The notes: generated from the sequence alone by a model not told the origin. A DNA stretch of 64,000 nt from Branchiostoma floridae (GCF_000003815.2 NC_049984.1:25493330-25557329); one strand, 5' to 3'. Shown: positions 1 through 13,992, counted from the first letter of the stretch. Numbers and translations: made by a program.

Positions 1-526
1 ACAATAACGTGTCAGTTTTCTGTAGTATAAACTTTGCCCTTTCAACTCAGAGTGGCCTGAATATTCTTGCTGATGTGGAATAAGTCATACATGTAGCAGG
101 TGCTGACATTACAACCTTTGCTTTTTACATTTTACATAATACATTACATGTTTCTGCCAGGTCATTCCAGGGTGGGTATCGGTACAGTCAAGTCAGGTCC
201 AGGCCTGGCCCTGATCATGCTATTACAGTAGCTTTAGTTCTAATGTGCATGACAGTAATCTGACAGTAATGGTACAGTTTTGCAGAAATACCTGCCACGC
301 TATGCAAGGATTCTCTATTCAGCCCCACCATTTGTGCCATTCATTCAGTCCAAAAACGGGCTTACTGATTTTTTCATTTAATTTTTTTCCTGACCGGTCC
401 ATCAGGAAATACCAGTTTTGTACCATTATACTATTGGTACCAGTACCCACCCCTACATGTCATTTCTTCATGTCAATTGTACTGATTACAATTACTAACA
501 AAAGTTAGGTACTGCTAAGTGACATA

Positions 527-870
527 CAGTCAAACCTGTCTATAGCGGCCACTGAAGGGACTGGTCTTTCTCACCATTGTCTCAAAATTCAACTGGCCCT
601 ACGAATTTAAATCTACCAAAAATGATTGATATCGCCATGCACAATTTTGGTTATTCGCCGACAAAGACTGGTGCTCTAACATTCAAGGCATACGTACCTT
701 TTGTTACCTCCAAAATAACCCTGTGGGGAACTCCAAATCCTCGCTAACTACACTTTTTGACTCGGCGCAGGGTGACATACGGCCGCTGTTTGGTCGCAAT
801 AGGCAGTGTTTCTGTGTCTGCGGGACCGGAAGTCGTGTGGCTGTGGCCGCGTCAGACACGTGGTTGCTAC
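527..870. repeat. TA-flanked MITE, copy 1 (truncated)
   Basis: The left end is TA followed by CAGTCAAACCTGT, and the interior matches the complete copy at 10554-11240 in inverted orientation (shared stretches around the cggccgc and gacaaagact segments). The far terminus is missing. A TA target duplication and CAGTCAAACC ends suggest a Tc1/mariner-type non-autonomous element. The superfamily is an inference. Confidence 0.7.
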
Positions 871-2082
871 AGACTATTTCGTAATGCTTTAATTAAATGG
901 GTCAATAGGAAAAGACCTTGAGTTCCATACTTGGCAGTTGTACCACTGTCTACCATGAACGTAGAACTTTCTGTCTTTCCTGGTTCTCCAGTATAAGTTT
1001 GTTTGCACTTCCCTCCCTCTAACCCCCGACCCTCAGGATGTGGAAGTGGTCAGGTGGTCAGCAAGCGTCAAGTTTGCTTGTCCAGGGAGACGTCAGGTGA
1101 CCCTCGCTACTTAAATCCTGCTGTTTTGAAGAAAAAAACAAAAATAGTTTCTGCTGTAGGGTTTCAAAATCATTTGTCAAATAGAAAATCCCAGATTGTT
1201 GGAAGCCATGTTGTAGACGCTGCTTTATTTTTATTCTTGTTTTTTGAAACTCTAAGTATACACATAGAAAGCGCTAAAACGTCATACCTTAATAATGATA
1301 AGGTTTCATATTTTGGGTTTAGCCTATCAACATGATCATTAAAACTCTAGTTTACTTCCATATGGAGTCAGGTTTTGAATATACTTTTTTTACCCTCTGA
1401 ACCTATTGTCACTGTCTCTTGTACACTTCCAAATTAATGTTATATTTACTGCGAAGGAAGCACACACAGTCACATTTTTCACAGGGTACATGTAGATGCT
1501 GTGAATTGTCCATATTTTGCACCACCTTGCACCCCGTACTCTGTATAGTATTACTACTAAAAGCATCATTTTAACTGACTCCTCTCTGTCTTTTCAACAG
1601 TTACTGAATCAGATACATTTCTCCCTGATGCCCAAGTGCTCACTGTTCTAACTTCTAGTCTTCTCTTTCACCACTATCTGCAGAAACATGCACAGGATAT
1701 GTTGTATATGCTATCATATTGAGTTTAATCGGGTGTAAAAGCAAACTTTTAGGTGCATTGTCGACTTTTTTTATTCTTACATTTCTCCTCTTCATTTTTT
1801 CAGAATGTGACATAATAGCATTTGACATATTGATTTGATATTGATATAGCTACGTGTAGTGATATAGCTTGATATAGCTTGTGCATGGTGATCAAATCAA
1901 CATTAGGCCTAACAATGAAGTGTGTACTTGTAAAAATGTACTTTGTTTTTTGCTTGTTGTGACCATCTAGATTTAATGTACAGTATCATATCAAGAACAG
2001 CATGAGTATGAATTGGTTTATCCTCATAAGGATATCCACATATACACATAATTTGCTTCTTGACAGGAAGAACCCCAATGCA
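871..2082. other. No gene recognised
   Basis: AT-rich sequence with scattered short open frames that show no family motif and no convincing splice borders. The N-terminal NDRG exons that should precede 2513 were not recognised here, so they are probably upstream of the window. Confidence 0.4.
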
Positions 2083-2430
2083 GGGCTCAAAATACTTTTT
2101 TCCTGCATACCTGCACTGGTGCAGGTAACATTGAAAATTACCTGCACCAGACAAATTTTACCTGCACCATTCTGAATTTTGAAAGTATGGGTCATACTAA
2201 AATTGTTCAGGAGCCATTGCTATCTTTTCTTTTATACTTTGTAGGTGGTAACTGAGTCAATGCAGCTAATAACAATCCATACACACCTACATCGTAGGAC
2301 ATTTATCTGTTAAACCCAGTACATGGACCAGTGCAGGTTAGGTGCAGGTAGACACCAGAAATACCTGCATAGCTCCAATTTTACCTGCACTTAACTGCAT
2401 AATATGCAGGACTGGTGGTATTTCGAGCCC
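2083..2430. repeat. GGGCTC-ended MITE with TACCTGCA palindromes, copy 1
   Basis: The element begins GGGCTCAAAATAC and ends with the inverse GTATTTCGAGCCC. Internally it carries repeated TGCAGGTA/TACCTGCA motifs that form short palindromes. A second copy lies in another NDRG intron at 3960-4279 with the same ends and order of motifs. No clear target duplication was found. Confidence 0.7.
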
Positions 2431-2512
2431 TACAATGGAACATCTGTTAGCACGTCTTCTTAACAGAATAGTGCTCATCTTTAATATGTTTCCCTTTGTA
2501 CAACATGACCAG

Positions 2513-5500
2513 TGCTACAGGGGAGCGCGCTGATGAGAGCATTCCACCAGAGGACCTGTAAGGAGTTCTCCTTTCTGCACTGCATGGCTGATGATCATAG
2601 AACTGCATGCAAAACCCAATCTGAGCTAACATGTACTCTTGCCCTTTAACCTGCATGATCCATAATAGAAATATGATTTATGATGTGATGTGCTGAAGTT
2701 TTCCATACACAGAAATCAGTCTTCAGCTTGCTAGTATTAATCAAACGTTATTGACCTGGCCCATGGTATTGTTGGTGACATAACCCCTGACCTATAACCT
2801 CAAAATAGACCACCGAGTGAGTGAAGGGTAATGTCACTGCAAATACAGTGGGAAAAGTGGGTCATTAACGTTATTATCATATAGCCAATACAAACGTACA
2901 CAATGCATTGCTGTCTTCTTTCTTAAGACATGCAAATAACACGATGGGAATGGAAGGTTGGCTGTATGATACCAGCATTATTTCAGAATACTAATAATAA
3001 TGTACTAAATCCAATAACTAATTGTCACTCAAGCATGCTGCATGGAACCTACAACAATTATATAATGCATGGCTGCTCTAACTAATCTGTCAAATTTTCT
3101 CATGTCACTTCTGATGCTTTTAGCTACAAACATTCCACAAAAAAATGAGGCAACTGTAGAGTGGGGCAAGTGTACAAGAGATGTAGATGTAGCTTGCTGA
3201 ATCAGATGTTGATTTTGTTTGTCCTTTTTTCCCTACTTCCCTAGCTACCAGTACCCCACCATGGATGAACTGGCTGTGATGCTGGAAGCCGTACTGCAAC
3301 ACTTCAAGTTAGTTCAGCAGAACATCTGCCTCTTTCTACTGTTTTCAAAAATTATTGATTGTGAAGTTATATTCCAATCTAGTATTATTTAGTCTATAGT
3401 AGTATAAAGATTTTGTAGTAAAAAGTTATAATTGTAACACACATGTACAACCAGAGAGATTGTATCCACTTGTTTGTATGTACAGTAGACCTTATTGTTG
3501 TTGTCAGTACAGATTGTATCTGTTGATTGTATCTGGATTAATTTGTATGTATAGTAGACCTTGTTGTTGTCAGTACAGACTGTTGTGTTGATTGTATCCA
3601 GTTGTTTGTGTGTATAGTAGATTTAACTGTTGTCAATACAGACTGTAGAATGTGTTGATTGTATCCTTCTAGCCTGAAGCGAGTGATTGGGTTTGGAGTT
3701 GGAGCAGGGGGGAATGTCCTGTCCAGGTTTGCTGTAAGTACTACCCTAAGCTTACATTCATACCTGTATTACATATTACATGTATTGCAATGATGAGACA
3801 TTCATTATTTTGTCTACACGTTAATTTCTTATCTTTATCTTAAAATTTGAGTTAGCACTTTAGTACATTTTATGTCATACTGGGGCTGGGATAACATTCA
3901 ATGGACCAGTCCATCTTATATGGTATTGCACAGGCTTCCAAGTTGTATTGCATTAACCAGGGCTTTTTTCTGCATACCTGCACCGGTGCAGGTAACATTA
4001 AAAATTACCTGCACCAAACAAATTTTACCTGCACCACTCTGAATTTAGGAAGTATGGATCATACTAAAATTGTTTAGGAACCATTGCTATTTTTTCTTAT
4101 ATACTTAATATGTGGTAAGAGTCTATGCAGCTAATAACAATCCACATACACTTACATCATAGGGCATTTTTGTAAAAACAACAACAACAGTATATGCATG
4201 TACCAGATTGCAGGTTAGGTGCAGGTAGACATCAGAAATACCTGCACTAACTTACATATGCAGGTGGTATTTCGAGCCCTGTGATGGCAATATGGAACAC
4301 ACTGTGTTGTATTCTATATTTGTGGTGAGACATGTACATGTAGATGACTAACATGTTGTACCTTTATTATTCCCCCCAGCTCAATAACCGTAACAAGGTT
4401 GATGGTTTGGTGCTGATCAACACTGTGTGTACAGCTGTGGGCTGGACCGAATGGGCATACCAGAAGGTAGGGCTTTATGCCAACATTACTGTACATGTAC
4501 TTATCAGTGAATTTACTACAGAACATAATGAAAGATAATAAAAGTTTATTGCAAGTTCTTGCCCGAGGGCTAAATTGCAAGTGGGTTGGGTCCGGCAATC
4601 TGGAACGTCATCTCAGAAGGTGTACGGAGTTCTCCCTCTTTGTGGGCTTTCCAACATGGATTGATTTCGAACTGTCAGATCTGATTTACGGACCAGACCA
4701 CCACTACGAGTTTGATATTATGATTGTAAAGTATTTAGTGTAATGTTATATCAATTTATCTATTTATTTATTTATTTTTCCCGTGACCCCTCCCCTCTAC
4801 TGGACCTCTGGGAAGAACAGCTAAGGCCAACAGGGCTGCTTCCAGTATAAATAAAGGTCATTGATTGATTGATTGATTGAAGTGACAAACAGTGACAGAC
4901 AAACAATGGTGAATAGTATACAGTAGTAAGCAACTGACTCTAGTGATACATTCAAATAAACTAAACAAAGCATAAAACTTAGCTATTGGGTTTGACTTCT
5001 TTTTCAGAGACAGTAGAAGATGTAGGATCCCACCTTTTTGATGATATGTGGGTTTTGTGATGTTAAGAGGAAGTTTGTTTTCTTTTTGTCTGTAAACGTG
5101 GGGAGATAAGCTAGGATGGAATTTGGTGGTCTCTTTAAAAAGCTTCTTTCTTGACCATGGAAGGGATAATTTGAAATAAAATGGGGTTCGTCTTCTACTG
5201 TCATAATGTATTGTGAAAATGCTCAGTTTGACTGAAAGTATCCGTAGACAATTCAGATTTTTGCATATGATATATATATATAGAGAGAGAGAAAAAAAAT
5301 ATGTGTATTTGTTTGTTGGATAATGATAAAGCCTATTTTGTTCTGTTCCAGTGGAACAACTGGTATCTGTTCAGTAACCAGATGACAGAGGGCACTGTGG
5401 ACTACCTGCTGTGGCACTACTTTGGCTCAGTAAGTCTGCTGTTCTTCTAGACTTAAGTTATAGCATGATTATTTCTTCCGTGTGCCATACATATAAAATG

Positions 5501-8500
5501 TGTAGGTTTAACAGCTTTGGTGGCATCTTGCCCAGAACAACAAAATCAGAGCTTTTAAGCCATTTCTCGCTCTATTTCTCTCCATCAACAACTTGGCAAA
5601 TTTTCTCTTGCAATTTGGCCATTTGCCAATAAAGACCAGATTAAGAAAAATGTGAACTCAAAAAGCTGGACCTTCTAAACCCCATTGTCACTTTTTTGCT
5701 GCACACTACCACAGACCCCTGTCACGGAAGAATTGGTGTGCGAACCGTGTACTAGGCTCCTAATACATGTCGTACATATCATTATAAGGACGACCGTATG
5801 CTGTAGCCTCACGAAGCTTTCTACGAAATCGTCTTCCAGGAGGGACGTAAAATGGGGGTCCCGTGCTCGAGGAGGTGCCTCAACCACGTTAATCAGCCTC
5901 ATTACTCAAAACATTGGATACCTACTGGCTGGCAAAATACACCTGGTCCAGATATTATTATGAACAAGACATTTCCCTGTTTCAGCCCTATAATTGTGCT
6001 CTGTCCCCTCCAGAGAACCATGGAGGGTCACCATGACCTGGTGCATGCCTACAGGGAGAACCTGGTCAGGTCTGTCAACCCTGTCAACCTCGCCATGTTC
6101 GTGGACTCCTACATCAAGTAAGCCACCCTTCTCTGCTTTCTGCAATTCTCAAAAACAATAGGTTGATTTTGATACAATTTTAAGACCATATATCCCTGCA
6201 CAAAATAAAGCGCTTACCAACAAGCTTTCGATCAGTCTTCTGGTCCTTCTCAAGTTGAAATGACCCAGAGCCTGAGTCACACATCCAGACTGGAAGTGTC
6301 TTAAAATTGTAACAATGTAATAATGTTGACAAGAGGTGGAGTTAATACCTTTGACAAACAAGTAGACACTTTTTCTCACACATACGCAAAGCTGGTATGT
6401 TACGCCGAAGGGCGGTTATTCCGGCTATATAGATACAGGTACAGATATATGTGTCTGGTTTTATATTATGGAATCTGTATGCATTGTATTATGTGTTCTT
6501 CTCTTAGTATCGATATGTAATTCATTGTGACCCTACAACTGTCTTTCCAGGCGAAACGACATGGCTCTGCACAGAGAGGTTGATCCTGCCAAGAAGAAGA
6601 TCCAGAAAACCATCAAGTGTGTTCCTTTGTCATTGTGGTATAAGGTTTACTATTAGGGTTGATGATTTGAGAGAAGGTACAAATGCATGTGTATAGCATG
6701 GTAACATGTGTAGTCCAGTTGTAAGTGGCCCTACCATTGGAACTAGAAGCTGTGAGTTCAATTCCAGCTGTGTCGCTCAGTCAACATGCACGGTACTGGA
6801 AAGAGTCATAGTCCTTTAATAGAAAGCCGTGGTCCAGTCTTCATTGTGCTTGTCAGAAAGAGCAAGGTGAATTTCGCTGGTACAGTGAACCTGTAAAACT
6901 GTACATAGTGCCTGTCATCTCTGTCATGTCCATTGGAAGAATATTTATTCAGTTTGCTAATGCTGGATCAATATCACTTTTACTTTTGTTGAAACTCCAC
7001 CTTAGCCATAACCATTTGCGACGTGCTAAATATAATACAAACTCATTACAAAGGATGCATTTCAATATTGTTTTTCCATATTTTTGTAGTGAGTTGTATT
7101 TTCTAACTAGATAGTTATTCAGCAAATCAGGTACTTATTAATTTTTAATCCCCATGCCTAGGTGCCCAGTCCTGCTGGTAGGAGGTGACTACTCCCCACA
7201 CATCGAGGATGTGGTAAGTCAGTAGTAATGACAAAAAGGTATATCTATTAGCTTGAAAGTTCATCTGTGTTGGTACCTGACATTGTGAAAGGAGACAAAA
7301 TTTATCTACTAGTATAACAAGAGTTTGTCAACCTCATACCTCCATGAAATACTTTGTGCTTTATTTTTGTAGATTTTATGCAAATGACATTTATATAATA
7401 TGCATGGTGATGTTCATCATTAACTAACTTTAATCATGTCACAAGTATAGAATTTCCAACACTTTTTATTAAGCGGTTTTGCCATTTTTGTACATGCAAA
7501 TCAGTTCCTCATTTGGATATTTGGTATGTTTAATAATATGTTCATCATGAATAATAATTATTACATTTATTGTGCAAGTACAGTTATGGAAAACAATGAA
7601 ATCATACAATTTCCTCATCAATTATGCAAATTAGGTCGGTATTTGCATAACATTGGTCCTAGCTATTAGGCCCAAAATTGCGTCAATTCTTTTGGAGCAC
7701 AAAGCTTATCTAATGCCCAATGATAGTGCCATGATAGTGCCATAGTGAAGTGGCTTATTGCTTCAAGGTAAGGTTTGTAAGGACAGGATATTTTTTCTCT
7801 TTCTTCTGTCAGGTTGAGATGAACAGCAGGCTGGACCCAGTGGAGACACAGTGGATTAAGGTTTGACTCTTAGCTACTGTATCATTCTGTACACTTAGGA
7901 GAGGTGGTCACTAAGTTCTCAGCTAACTTAATTAGTTGAATATTAGTTAAAGTTGCCCGTACATCTGCAACAGGCAGGGAGAGTGCATAAACCTGAGTGC
8001 ACCAAGGCATACACCTGGTCTTCAGGCTTTGTTTTCATGACATTTTTTCAGTTAAACATTTTTTTTAAAATCCGTGAACCAACAAAGATTGTGTGGTCTT
8101 AGAGAAGTACAGAAGTAGATATTAGGATGGACGAATTGGTTGCCAAATCTTCTGTGATACCCAGTCAACTAGTAAGACTAAGGATAGATGAAATGTTTAA
8201 TACTTAATCCATGTGTAAGGTTAAGCTATAACTTCACCTTATCAAGTGTCTTCTAGGTTGAATTTGTGCAAAATCAGACTCTACTAACAAAAAAATTGAA
8301 GTAGATTCACTCTTTACTTCTGGATACTTTAAAGATTTAATAGCCGTTTCAAAAGTCGTCCACCTTTCTTCATCAGGCGTCCACCTTTTCTTTTTTTTTC
8401 ATTTCACTGATGAAGAAAGGTGGACGCCTTTCGAAACGTCTATTAAATTTTAAAAGTATCCAGAAGTAAAGAGTGAATCTACTTCAATTTTAATGTATCC

Positions 8501-11500
8501 TGGATGACTAATCTTCACAAATGACTCTACTAACAGTATATTTGCTCTGGTATTGTCCCAAAGGCTTGTAAAGCAGTGTTTTGTATGTTTTGTTCTCATG
8601 CAACTCTTTATTTGACAGATGGCTGACTGTGGAGGGATGGTGCTGGAAGAGCAGGTGGGTGCAATTATTACTAGTTTGCAAAGAAGGTTCTGTTTTTGGC
8701 AGCATTTTTGTTTGTGTGTAGTTTGGCATCATGGGTCCAGAAGCTATGGTTGGATTGTGGAGAAACTTGGTCTGTAATTAGATGATGTCTTGTCAAAATA
8801 ATTCGATTTTGGGACCTCCCATTCCTTGGTACTGCAGTAGGTTTATTTCACGTTCTATTGTCACAATTTTTGTAGTGCATGTCGATAGTAATCCATTATG
8901 AGGATGAAAGAATCAACCTATTTGGCACAATCAAAACAATATTTCCAACCTTTCAACAGCTAATAGACCTCCAAAAAACTACATTCCTGTTAAAATCAAA
9001 CCAAACCAAAATCACAGAACCCACTAATGATTAAAAATGTGGGACTTTTCATCAGCCACTGCCTCCAAAGAAGAAGTCAAACGGCCCGGTAAAGAATGTA
9101 TTGCATATAGATAGCTGTATAGAATAGACACTTGTCACTTTTTACTGTTTGAGTACCCTTGCAATTATGGATTTGTAAATAAATACATTTATTATCTGTC
9201 TTTCAGCCAGGAAAGATGTGTGAGGCCTTCAAGCTGTTCCTGCAAGGCATGGGCTACAGTGAGTACAGTTCATTTGATCCCAAGCTGGCCCCAATGTCGG
9301 GCCATTAGGAAATACACTTTACACCTGCAGTCCTCTCAGATGGTACATAAAGACAGTCTAAGGCCCTTTGTTTGATGAAAGCCACACCTTGAGGACATTA
9401 AAGATTGTCCCACCACTAATAGAAAAGACTAGGGATCCTTCCTGGTGTGAGTGAGTCAAAACTTAGTCTTGCACTTACACCAAATTTTCTTCGAGCAATG
9501 ACTGTTTTTAAAGGTAAGGCACATACCTCCAAATTGTTGATGTCTGACAACCTGACATAGTCTCATCTTCTCTCGTGAGATCGAGACTAACTTATTCTCT
9601 GTGATGAAGGTGTGCTGTCAGACATAAAAAATTTGGAGTTACATGTATGTACCTTACCTTTAAAACAGTTATTGCTCGAATGAAATTTGGTGTAACTGTA
9701 TTCATAGGTGACTGATGAACCTCTTTAACGTTAGTCATGCACAGCCTGAAGGTGGTTTGCCATTTTTTAAAGACAAACTTACAAAGAAACAGAACCTATG
9801 CTGATCTAATTTTAAGAGGCTCCCATTGAGTCTTTGTCTTACAGAATCTGAAGCTTTCAACCTTGTGTGTGATTTTCAGTTCTCTACGTTAAAGCAAATC
9901 TGGGAAACTGCCAGGTGGTGTGGTGTTACAGTGACTGTTCGTAAAATCTCGCCAGTTTCCTTGAGTCTAACTGTTACCTTGAATATCTTGTGACCTTGAT
10001 GTTTAAACCTTCATCCACATATCAAATGCCTGAAGTTTAGTATCATGTCTGATCTATCTTTCCAGCTGCAATGTTGCCCTCATCAAAATACCCTCGCTTC
10101 TCTCTGTCATAATTACTAATTGTAACATAATCATCCTTTACATCCCAATTCATATACTCCTATTCTTAAACTATGCATGGCATTGTCCATTTTCTCAATT
10201 TGTTTGTGCCTGGAAGCATTTAACATAGATATAAACTGTGTTATATTGTCCAAAGACAAAGACAATAGAGGACCTTTTTTTGATGCTTATCATCATCTCA
10301 AAAAGATTTGTAATTTTTTTTATACATGTTGTAATTGCAATTCCTATTCAGTTAACTGTGTTTTTATGTTTCATTTTATTATTTGTGTCATTTTAAATTT
10401 TCAACTCTATGAGTTCAAATAGCCTAAAAACAACTGAATGAAAAAGATGTTAAAAGTTGGAAGTGCAGCTTGACACTGTACTGTTAGTCATTTGAAGAGT
10501 ACCTTTTGTGTATGATTTTGTTTGGAGCCAGAACTCCCCCTATGTGTACTGTACAGTCAAACCTGTGCCAGAAGACCACATAGAAGACAGTTTAAATGTG
10601 GAGAGGTGAAGGTTCTGACTGCCTGACAGTGTGTCAATGGAAAAATGTCCCATTGGCCAGGTGGTACATGTAGAGGTATAGACTGTACAGCCTGTATTAG
10701 CGACCACCTGGCCATTACGGTTACTTTTTGTCGGTTCCTTGGATTTTTTCCCATTGACCTAAGCATTAAGAGATAGTCTATAGCGGCCACCTTTACAACG
10801 CGACCACAGCCACACGATGTCTGCTGGTCTCATAGATACAGGAACACTGCCTATTGCGAACAAACAGCAGCCGTACGTCACCCTGCGCCGAGTTTAAAAT
10901 CATACTTTGCGAGGATTTAGAGTTCCCGAATGGGTCATTTTTGCCATAGGGAAAAGTACACATTCCATGAATGCTAGAGTGCAAGTCTTTGTCGACAAAT
11001 TTACCAATATTGTGCATGGCAATATCAATCATTTTCGGTAGATTTGACTTTGGCATTGTCACTTAAATTCTGAGATGATCGAGACAATATTACTTGGTGA
11101 GAAAGATAAGTAGGTACTGATATCATGTGTAACTTGTTGCTCGTGGTCAATTGATCGACATTTTCTCTATAGTGGCCACCTTTCTATAGTGGCCACATTT
11201 CTCCAGTCCCTCAAGTGGCTGCTATAGACAGGTTTGACTGTATATCCCACTCACACTGTTTCTTCTTCCTGCTTTCTTCCCACCTGCTGCTCCATGGACT
11301 CTCACTGTTAACATGACAGTCCCTGAGGGTAACTATAGTCTTTCGTAACCCCACCATTTTGCCTTCAGGCAAAAAGCGTTTTACACTTTGTGGAATCCCA
11401 GCTTAATGATAGGACACCAAATACAACATGGAGAAAGATTTTACCTGAACCCTAACTGAATAGTAGGACGCAAAATACACAGCTGGTGTTATGGCACCAC

Positions 11501-12590
11501 TGTCACATATTTGCCGCGTGGCGGGGAATCTGCTCTTGATCACAATTACATATACGCCGGGACTTCCCCACTGTTCAAAACTTTATTTCTGCAGTCAAGG
11601 CATGTACAAAACACACCTCACATGGAGTTGACATCAACCAAAAAGACTAAAATGTTACTCCAGGGCAGACATTGAGATACTTCCATATCAGATTCTGATC
11701 AAGATTTGAATGGCATACATTGGTTACTTGTGTGCTAAATTTGCTTCTTTTAGACTACTTTGCTTATCTTGTCAGCTATGCTTATGGACTAAATAATGAA
11801 GGTACTGTAACAGTGAGATTTAGATAGCGTTAAAAAATACATGATTAAGCTTAGCATACATGTTGACTGTATGTCAGAAAGAGCTTTGAGAGTCCCTCTA
11901 AAACCAGATAGGGTACTGTACCTTATTTAATAACAGTGAGCATTGTCGATATTGACTGAGCCTGAGACCACAGAAGATCTAAGGCTGTCTTAAGACTCGT
12001 TCCTCTGGATGGAAATTTGCTTCCGTTGGGACGGACCAAATTTCACCCCTTCTGTCCAAAAGATCTTAACCTCTGGACATAATCAAAATGTTTGTTTTTT
12101 TGTATAAGGTTAAAAAATGACAGATTTAAAAAAAAAGCACATCCCACACAATAAATGATTCAGACAGAAAAAAAAATTAAAGCTGGAGACATCCCTGAAA
12201 GGATCTAAGAACTTTGTACTTTTTGTTTTATTTTTTCATCGTGTAGTAGACCACCATTATAATGGATTGAATACATCAGTGTATTGATTGAGAAGTGAAT
12301 GAAGCTGTTGGTACTGAAATGTTTTCCTTCTGTCCACAGTTCCCTGTGTCCCCAGCATGTCAGCCCTGACCCGCAGTCGCAGCGGCAGCGTGCATTCCCG
12401 TAGCAGCGACGTCAGCGTCCCACAGTCGCCCAGTGACACCCTCCTGGAGTCCCTCCAGCGGGAGGCCCAGGGTCGTGGGGACGAGCCCTCTAGCGTCAAA
12501 CTCCAGGCGAACCTGCGCCAAGGGGACGGGCCCTCAGACATCAAAACCCAGGCGAACCTGCGCCACGCAGCCGCTCCGCTCAAAGTGTGA
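2513..12590 (+). CDS. NDRG: NDRG-family alpha/beta-hydrolase-like protein, 5' partial
   Basis: The exons read as a continuous NDRG (N-myc downstream-regulated) protein: 2513-2557, 3245-3307, 3673-3733, 4380-4466, 5352-5429, 6014-6117, 6551-6616, 7162-7213, 7813-7860, 8619-8654, 9056-9088, 9207-9258 and 12340-12590 (stop TGA). All introns are GT/AG and phases match across joins. Hallmarks are YQYPTMDEL, the GVGAGGNVLSRFA elbow region, DGLVLIN, LLVGGDYSP, MADCGGMV and FLQGMGYIP. NDRG proteins have an alpha/beta-hydrolase fold without a working catalytic triad and act in differentiation and stress responses. The C-tail is Ser/Arg-rich with two copies of QANLR, comparable in place to the C-terminal repeats of vertebrate NDRG1. 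The N-terminal exons are not seen, so the true start lies upstream of 2513. The exact paralogue (NDRG1 to 4) cannot be decided. Confidence 0.93.
3960..4279. repeat. GGGCTC-ended MITE, copy 2
   Basis: Intronic copy of the element at 2083-2430, with the same inverted ends, the same internal TGCAGGTA palindromes and the same order of blocks. Two copies about 1.9 kb apart lie in neighbouring introns of the NDRG gene. Confidence 0.7.
6719..6905 (+). repeat. tRNA-derived SINE-like repeat
   Basis: Contains a box-B-like GAGTTCAATTCC preceded by a weak box-A-like GTAAGTGGCCC, then a tail without tRNA character. Fragments of the same type lie at 16177, 31255 (reverse) and 42765. It sits inside an NDRG intron. 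Confidence 0.45.
8294..8492. repeat. Long hairpin (fold-back) element
   Basis: The left arm (8294-8378, beginning AATTGAAGTAGATTCAC) is the near-exact reverse complement of the right arm (about 8404-8492), with a short pyrimidine loop between. It lies in the NDRG intron upstream of exon 8619. It is probably a MITE; no target duplication was identified. Confidence 0.75.
9056..9088 (+). other. NDRG: 33-bp in-frame microexon of NDRG
   Basis: An AG acceptor precedes and a GTAAAG donor follows a 33-nt segment encoding PLPPKKKSNGP. Both flanking junctions are phase 0 (exon 8619-8654 ends in phase 0 and exon 9207 begins in phase 0), so inclusion or skipping keeps the frame. It places a short lysine/proline-rich insert in a loop next to MADCGGMVLEEQ. 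It could be an alternative cassette exon; that is an inference. Confidence 0.65.
9474..9694. repeat. Long hairpin repeat
   Basis: The segment 9474-9548 (ACACCAAATTTTCTTCGAGC...) is repeated as a reverse complement at about 9616-9694, around a loop holding GATCGAGAC. This is a second fold-back element in the last NDRG intron, unrelated in sequence to the one at 8294. Confidence 0.7.
10554..11240. mobile_element. Complete TA-flanked MITE (Tc1/mariner-type?)
   Basis: Starts CAGTCAAACCTGT, ends with the inverse ACAGGTTTGACTG and is flanked by TA on both sides (10552-10553 and 11241-11242). It is 687 bp with no transposase frame. Related copies are at 527 and 31732. Subterminal CTATAGTGGCCAC motifs are repeated near the right end. 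Confidence 0.8.
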
Positions 12591-13140
12591 AGAACGTGCG
12601 CTCAAACTCAGCCGTGCTTTCATTCTGCTGCTATGTATAGGAATAACACAGTAACACACAAGCAAGCAGAAGGAACACTAACGTAGTACCATCTAAATGT
12701 TGTTCACAGTTTAGAACCGGTTGCCTCCTTAATGAAGAATAAAGTGATGTCCTTGATGTGATGAGAACAAGCAGTACACAATATAAGTGCATTCAATATG
12801 GCAATGCAAAATGTAGAATGGTTGATGGTGCATAGGCAATGTGGGTTACAATAAAGCTCAATACACTGCTGCAAAATTGTAAAAAAAACTTATCACAGCC
12901 TTCGTGAGTTATGAAAGAAAATGTTCCAGATATCCTAACACAGCTTACTTCATACCATGGTGACGTTATTTCCAGAGGAGTTCTTTACCATAAATAGGGC
13001 TCCATCATTGTTTGTTAAACACTTTTGTTATGTACTAAGTAACATTTTAACAAGAGAGACAATTTTATATTCCATTTTGTAGACTCGTCCATTGTTGGTT
13101 CTACCAGGTAGAGAATGCTGTTGCAATAAATGCCCAAACT
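12591..13140 (+). terminator. NDRG 3' UTR with candidate poly(A) signals
   Basis: AATAAA hexamers occur at 12738-12743, 12850-12855 and 13125-13130 downstream of the NDRG stop. Which one is used cannot be told from sequence. Confidence 0.55.
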
Positions 13141-13992
13141 GCCTGTTGAGAAAATGTATTAACGTTTCTTGCTTCTGTTGAAAATGTTCATGAATGTTCA
13201 AATTGTTAATGAAATGAATGTTTTACAGAAGATGTACTTTCAGTACCATGGTTGGTTGTACAGTAGAGTGCATGCCAGAACAGTTATGCCTCATGTATGT
13301 TGACTTGTAAGTAGTAAGCACAATGTAGAAGTTTAAGATAGCATAGTCCTGTGTACTCAATTGTGGCACCAGTTACTCACATCTGTATTTTGTACTGAGT
13401 TTATAGGTTTTCATCCGTTAACACGTGTAGAAGTGCAGTATTTTGGTCTTATAGCTGTTTCTGGCTGTCAGTGAATAATAGCAAACATCCACCCCAAATG
13501 TACAATTCCCTAAAGATGTTTTTGCCTCCATATAAGGAGCACATAGCCCTGACAGCCAGACATTTTTGCATTTTCTTTGTACAGATGTAAATATTTAATG
13601 TAGTAAATGTGTTAATTCATAGGATGCTCTGTAAGTTACTTACTAGAGCCAATATTTCCCTATTGGGCTGTATTCTATGTTACACCACAGTTCCACAAAT
13701 GCAGTATGAATGTTAAGTATTAAATGTTCGGTGTAACCAGAGAGGCTCTTTGTTGTTTGAATGTGTTGCAGACTATACACTTACTTTTTAAACTTTGATA
13801 GCCTTTGTTGGTTCAATTTTATTTGATACATCGCAAAACTGATGGGAGCATGCAAATGAAGAAAAGGCATAATGATAGTAAGTCACCTTTATTACCTTCG
13901 CCATTAAGGTTATATTTTGGGTAGAAAATTTTTCTGTGTCACAATGTGTAGGTCAATCGCGTCTAACCCAAGCAGCTGTGGATGGAATTTAA
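13141..13992. other. No gene recognised
   Basis: Intergenic or distal 3' UTR sequence. A short repeat motif (ccttcgcc...ggttatattttgggtag near 13897) belongs to the same interspersed family seen at 22758 and 26336. Nothing else was found. Confidence 0.4.

Noticed and set aside
2069-4281. TACCTGCA palindromes as regulatory operators of NDRG
   Set aside because: They occur inside two copies of one MITE, so repetition is explained by transposition.
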